This document shows positions 15,311-18,439 of a stretch of DNA of 18,439 nucleotides, piece after piece (the stretch's first letter is position 1; every line of letters begins with the position of its first letter). This DNA is from Asaia bogorensis. Lineage in GTDB: Bacteria; Pseudomonadota; Alphaproteobacteria; Acetobacterales; Acetobacteraceae. The notes under the pieces are model-generated. The model was not told where the DNA came from. It searched no databases and was given only the letters and a program-made list of their open reading frames with translations. The position numbers were made by a program, and so were the translations under genes. The stretch is from assembly GCA_945886995.1 (NCBI GenBank), contig CAMCZJ010000033.1, forward strand, positions 1-18,439. Reading direction: 5' to 3'.

Positions 15311-15916
15311 TCAGGGCTTCCTCAATAAGGCGCGCACCACTTCCGCATGGCCTTGATGGCGCGGGCCTTCATCCAGCAGCACGGTGCCTTCCAGCAATTC
15401 CAACACCTCAAGCCCGGCGAAACAGGATTCGACGATGGCGCGACTCCAGAGCAATTCGCGCAGCTTCGGCCCGCCGCTGCGGCGCCCTTCCTGCGCGGGG
15501 GTGAAGCATTCCAGCACCAGCAAGCCGCCGGGGGCGAGCGCCGCGATGGCGCCTTGTGTGGCCCGCGCCCGGTCTTCCGGCGGCAGATGCACAAAAATCC
15601 AGGCAATCAGATCAAACCGCGCGCGCGGCCAATCCCAGGCGGCGACATCCGCCGTGATGGTTTGCAGCGCCACGCCGCGTTGGCGCGCCAGCGATGCTGC
15701 CTTGGCAAGACCCACGCCAGACCAATCAACCGAGGTGACCTGAAGCCCCTGCGCTGCCAGCCAGACTCCATTGCGCCCTTCGCCATCGCCAACCGCCAAG
15801 GCGCGCATGGCGGGGCGCATGCGATGCGCTTGGGATTGCAGATAAAGGTTCGGCGCCTCACCAAACTCAAAGCCGCCATTCTGGTAGCGGTCATCCCAGG
15901 CCAGGCTTGTGCTCAT
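15311..15916 (-). CDS. TehB-like class I SAM-dependent methyltransferase
   Basis: A 201-residue protein. ALAVGDGEGRNGVWLAAQG (39-57) is the SAM motif I in the form shared with TehB-like and thiopurine-methyltransferase-like proteins, although the usual DLGCG is VGDGEG here. TSVDWSGVGLAKA holds the acidic residue that contacts ribose, FDLIAWIFVHLPPEDR is motif post-I to IV, and LAPGGLLVLECFTPAQ is motif VI. Such proteins are annotated for tellurite resistance or small-molecule methylation; the substrate is unknown. The ATG at 15916 overlaps the TGA of the cupin gene in an ATGA, supporting this start over the upstream in-frame start at 15943. Confidence 0.88.
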   Translation of the reverse strand: MSTSLAWDDRYQNGGFEFGEAPNLYLQSQAHRMRPAMRALAVGDGEGRNGVWLAAQGLQVTSVDWSGVGLAKAASLARQRGVALQTITADVAAWDWPRARFDLIAWIFVHLPPEDRARATQGAIAALAPGGLLVLECFTPAQEGRRSGGPKLRELLWSRAIVESCFAGLEVLELLEGTVLLDEGPRHQGHAEVVRALLRKP

Positions 15917-16371
15917 GAATTTCCTCGCGGGGTGGGGCGCCAATCGGGCGGCGCCAGTTCAAAGCCGGCGAAATCAAAGGCGGGGCTGACGGTGCAGCCC
16001 ACCAGGGTCCAGCGGCCCAAAGAAACCGCGCTTTGCCACCAGCCCTTCGGCACCAGTGCAAAGGGGCGCTGATGGCGGCAAAGATCGGGGCCGAGATGCA
16101 CGGCCTCCGCATCATGGCCATCGGGGGAAAGGCTCAGCGCCAGTGGACCGCCCGCATACCAATGCCAGGCTTCGGCGGCATCCACGCGGTGCCAATGGCT
16201 GAATTCATCGGCGGCAAGCAGGAAATAGATCGCCGTGCCCGCGCCGCGCCCGCCGCCTTCCGGCGCATCCCGCCAGATTTCACGGTAATGGCCGCCTTCC
16301 GGATGGGGCTGAAGCGCAAGGGCGGCAATGACCTGCGCGGCGGTTACGCCCGGATCGCGCAGGTCAATCAT
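15913..16371 (-). CDS. Cupin_5/DUF985-family protein
   Basis: A 152-residue small cupin. PHPEGGHYREIWRD (23-36), IYFLLAADEFSHWHRVDAAE (48-67) and HWYAGGPL (70-77), then GWWQSAVSLG and VGCTVSPAFDFAGFEL, match the DUF985/cupin_5 pattern of a jelly-roll fold with His and Glu side chains in the barrel. No enzyme activity is firmly assigned to the family; sugar- or metal-related roles are possible. The gene starts three bases after the GST stop and its stop overlaps the next gene's ATG, so it is inside the gst-cupin-methyltransferase operon. Confidence 0.88.
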   Translation of the reverse strand: MIDLRDPGVTAAQVIAALALQPHPEGGHYREIWRDAPEGGGRGAGTAIYFLLAADEFSHWHRVDAAEAWHWYAGGPLALSLSPDGHDAEAVHLGPDLCRHQRPFALVPKGWWQSAVSLGRWTLVGCTVSPAFDFAGFELAPPDWRPTPRGNS

Positions 16372-16374
16372 GGT

Positions 16375-16974
16375 TCAGCCGACCGGGACGGTTTCGGCAA
16401 GCGGCGCCAACTTGGAGACTTCCGCGAACCAGGCGGCGAGCTTCGGGCAGGCATCGCGCCAGGGTTCAGCCGCAAAGCGGAAATCGAGGTAGCCGAGCGC
16501 GCAGGCAATGCTGATGGCGCCGATATCGCCAAGCCCGCGCGGCGGGTCTTTCTCCAGTACGGCCAGGGCGCGTTCCACGGCGGCCTTTTGGCGCGCATCG
16601 AAAGCCTTGCGGCCATCATCCTGCGGCTGACCCATTTGCAGGCGCCGCGCCACGGCGGCATCCAGAATGCCATCGGCGGCGGCCTGCCGGATCATGGCCT
16701 TGAGGCGCGGCGCACTGCCCGTTGGCGGGAAAAGCGGCGCGGCGGAGCCGATCGTGTCCAGATATTCGTAAATCACCGGGCTGTCATAAATCGCCGTACC
16801 GTCCTTCGTGACCAAAGCGGGCACTTTGGACAGCGGGTTATCGGCCAGCAGATCAGCGGGCGATTGATGCGGGTTGGTGGAGACTTTTTCCAAAAGCCCG
16901 CCAATGCCACGCGCAATGGCGCAGACCATGACTTTCCGCACATAGGGGCTGGCTGGGGAGTAATGCAGTTTCAT
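16375..16974 (-). CDS. Glutathione S-transferase family protein
   Basis: A 199-residue protein with an N-terminal thioredoxin-like domain starting MKLHYSPASPYVRKV, the glutathione-contact loop NPLSKVPAL (46-54), and DSPVIYEYLD (64-73), whose Ser recognises the gamma-glutamyl group, followed by an all-helical domain. It resembles the YibF-type group. A cytosolic conjugation or peroxidase role is likely, but the substrate is unknown. ATG at 16974 has AAGGA eight bases upstream and gives the canonical N-terminus; an upstream in-frame start at 17025 would lie inside repeat copy B. It lies between gloB and the cupin gene. A glutathione link to gloB is suggestive, not proven. Confidence 0.93.
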   Translation of the reverse strand: MKLHYSPASPYVRKVMVCAIARGIGGLLEKVSTNPHQSPADLLADNPLSKVPALVTKDGTAIYDSPVIYEYLDTIGSAAPLFPPTGSAPRLKAMIRQAAADGILDAAVARRLQMGQPQDDGRKAFDARQKAAVERALAVLEKDPPRGLGDIGAISIACALGYLDFRFAAEPWRDACPKLAAWFAEVSKLAPLAETVPVG

Positions 16975-17000
16975 CGGGCGTTTCCTTGTTGAGGACTGGA

Positions 17001-17050
17001 GCATTTTCAAGCCAAGTGCGTGCACTTGGCGACTCGGAAAATGCGACCAA
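17001..17050 (-). repeat. Palindromic 50-bp intergenic repeat, copy B
   Basis: The inverted copy of the element at 3114-3163. Outer arms are GCATTTTC (17001-17008) and GAAAATGC (17037-17044); inner arms are GCCAAGT (17011-17017) and ACTTGGC (17024-17030); the loop is GCGTGC on the + strand. The flank GACCAA (17045-17050) corresponds to TTGGTC of copy A. Only the loop differs (five of six bases). It lies between the gloB stop, seven bases away, and the gst start, and is in the same orientation as copy A relative to transcription. Confidence 0.85.
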
Positions 17051-17057
17051 ACATGAT

Positions 17058-17783
17058 TTAACGAAAGCTGTCCTTACCAGCACGAATGCGGGCAAGTGTG
17101 GCGGTATCCGGGGCGCGCATAAAGGGATTGGCAGCGCGTTCGGAAGCGATGGTGCTGGGCAGCGTCGGCTTGCCGGCTGCCCGCTGCACCTGGACTTCTG
17201 CGATGCGGGCCTTCAGCGCGGCATTGTCCGGTTCGACCGTAATGGCAAAGCGCGCATTGCTTTCGGTATATTCATGCCCGCAGCAAACGAGCGTTTCACC
17301 CGGCAGGGCCGCGAGTGCGGCGAGGGACGCAAACATCTGCTCTGCCGTGCCTTCCAGCAGCCGCCCACAGCCGAGCGAAAACAGCGTGTCGCCGCAAAGC
17401 AAGATATGCGAATCGGCGATATGGAAGGCGATATGGCCGCGTGTATGGCCATCACTCGCCAGCACTACCGCCTTGCTGCCCAGCACATCCACCGTAGCGC
17501 CGGGCGAGACCGCCTGATCGAGCGGCGGCAGGCGATGCTTATCCGCCGCCGCGCCCACCACCTTGGCGCCATAGCGCGCGACCAGGCCCGGCACGCCGGC
17601 CACGTGATCCCCGTGGTGATGCGTCAGCAAAATCAGGTCGAGCTTGCCGCCCATGGCCTCCACCGCCGCGGCCACGGGGGCGTCTTCCGCCGGGTCGCAA
17701 ACCGCAAGCCTGCCATCGGCGGCGCGAAGCAGCCAGGCGTAATTGTCGGACAGGCAGGGAATCGGGGTCGCGGTCAAAGCCAT
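17058..17783 (-). CDS. gloB: Hydroxyacylglutathione hydrolase (glyoxalase II)
   Basis: A 241-residue metallo-beta-lactamase-fold enzyme that hydrolyses S-lactoylglutathione to lactate and glutathione in methylglyoxal detoxification, in the cytosol. The dinuclear metal motif THHHGDH is at 54-60, with His113 in GHTRGH, Asp132 in CGDTLF and His170 in CGHEYT. The C-terminal HAGH domain is present (GKPTLPST and NPFMR near 204-223). The start is ATG at 17783, preceded by AAGG at eight bases; the frame continues upstream for 95 codons, but those overlap the divergent methyltransferase gene and lack conserved features. The stop is TAA at 17058-17060. Length matches the family. Confidence 0.97.
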   Translation of the reverse strand: MALTATPIPCLSDNYAWLLRAADGRLAVCDPAEDAPVAAAVEAMGGKLDLILLTHHHGDHVAGVPGLVARYGAKVVGAAADKHRLPPLDQAVSPGATVDVLGSKAVVLASDGHTRGHIAFHIADSHILLCGDTLFSLGCGRLLEGTAEQMFASLAALAALPGETLVCCGHEYTESNARFAITVEPDNAALKARIAEVQVQRAAGKPTLPSTIASERAANPFMRAPDTATLARIRAGKDSFR

Positions 17784-17843
17784 TGCGGATACCTTATCAG
17801 GGGGCCATCCCATGCAGGCCCGGAAGTGCCTATATCTAACGGT

Positions 17844-18439
17844 ATGGGAGAGGAAATCCATGGCCTGGCCGGATTCTACGCCGCGCCGGCGGGCGGGCTG
17901 ACCGCGCGGCTGCTGCGTCGGCGCTTGGCAACGCTCTGGCCACGCCTGACCGGGCTTGATGTGCTGGGGATTGGCCATGCCGAGCCTTACTTGCCGTTGT
18001 GGCGCGAAGAAGCGGCGCGCTGCATCGCGCTCGCACCCGCGCAGCTTGGCCCTTCGCGCTTCGCCCATGGCGGGGTTTCATCCGCCGTATTGGCCGAAGA
18101 AGACGCGCTGCCTTTCCCGGATTTGAGCTTTGATCGCATCCTGCTGGTGCATGGGTTGGAAGCGGCGGAGAATGCCGGGCGGTTGCTGCGGGAATGCTGG
18201 CGCGTGCTGCGCGATGATGGGCGCTTGTTGGTGGTGGCGCCCAACCGGCGCGGCATATGGGCGCAGTTTGACCACACGCCCTTCGGCCATGGCCGGCCTT
18301 ATTCGCCGGGACAGATTTCCAAGCTATTGCAGGCGCAGATGTTTCGCGTGGAACGGCGCGACGCGGCGCTTTACGTGCCGCCCTTCACCCCCCTGATGCG
18401 CGCCGGCACAGCATGGGAAAAAGCGGGCCGCACCATTTG
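17844..18439 (+). CDS. Methyltransferase-domain protein divergent from gloB, 5' part
   Basis: The frame is open from ATG at 17844 to the window edge, about 198 residues, incomplete at its C-terminus. The N-terminus is FYAAPAGGLTARLLRRRL; VLGIGHAEPYL (near 40-50) is a weakened SAM motif I; EEDALPFPDLSFDRILLVHGLE (near 86-107) is the typical stretch before motif IV of type-11 methyltransferases; then RECWRVLRDDGRLLVVAPNRRG. Genes like this are often found next to gloB in alphaproteobacteria. The ATG has no ribosome binding site; TATATCT lies 13 bases upstream (17831-17837) and may be a -10 box, so a leaderless transcript is possible. Substrate unknown. Confidence 0.82.
   Translation, partial: MGEEIHGLAGFYAAPAGGLTARLLRRRLATLWPRLTGLDVLGIGHAEPYLPLWREEAARCIALAPAQLGPSRFAHGGVSSAVLAEEDALPFPDLSFDRILLVHGLEAAENAGRLLRECWRVLRDDGRLLVVAPNRRGIWAQFDHTPFGHGRPYSPGQISKLLQAQMFRVERRDAALYVPPFTPLMRAGTAWEKAGRTI

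Noticed and set aside
16033..16992. 319-codon plus-strand frame
   Set aside because: It is antisense to the cupin and GST genes, whose motifs are clear, and results from GC-rich third positions; it shows no recognisable domain.
17784..18068. 95-codon N-terminal extension of the gloB frame
   Set aside because: It overlaps the divergent methyltransferase gene and lacks conservation; MALTATPIP at 17783 is the normal GloB start with a good ribosome binding site.

Overview
The window is most likely chromosomal DNA from an alphaproteobacterium, probably Acetobacteraceae (Roseomonas-like) or another Rhodospirillales. The grounds are the high GC of most genes, a Bug/TctC-type transporter binding protein, a TPR lipoprotein coupled to ispE, and an rpe-heparinase pair of the kind seen in alphaproteobacteria. 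The family is an inference from style; no species is named.

Left part (1-3279, + strand): the 3' end of a tripartite tricarboxylate transporter binding protein, a TPR lipoprotein, and ispE. IspE appears to start at CTG inside the TPR stop codon. The spacer after ispE holds a GC-rich hairpin, a 50-bp palindromic repeat and tRNA-Gln(TTG).

Middle part (3280-12926): a surface-polysaccharide locus. It carries an RgpF-like protein (-), a GT2 glycosyltransferase (+), a GT8-like glycosyltransferase (+), a small class I methyltransferase (+), an 838-residue protein made of two GT-B-like halves (+), a CmoB-like methyltransferase (-) and a GT4 glycosyltransferase (-). From about 6260 to 11740 the DNA is visibly more AT-rich than its surroundings (one 60-base line at 7441 is 38% GC, one at 2521 is 75%). 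This suggests that the core of the locus was acquired horizontally, as such loci often are.

Right part (12943-18439): tightly packed minus-strand housekeeping genes: gloB, a glutathione S-transferase-like gene, a cupin_5/DUF985 gene, a TehB-like methyltransferase, rpe and a heparinase II/III-family gene, many joined by 4-base ATGA overlaps. A methyltransferase-like gene diverges from gloB and runs off the window.

The most unusual features are: (a) the two copies of a 50-bp palindromic element, at 3114-3163 and 17001-17050, identical outside their 6-nt loops; (b) the CTG start of ispE; (c) the two-module 838-residue glycosyltransferase; and (d) a short C-x-G-x-C segment resembling the TGF-beta family, in the uncertain N-terminal part of the RgpF-like frame. 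No CRISPR array, transposase, integrase or phage gene was seen.
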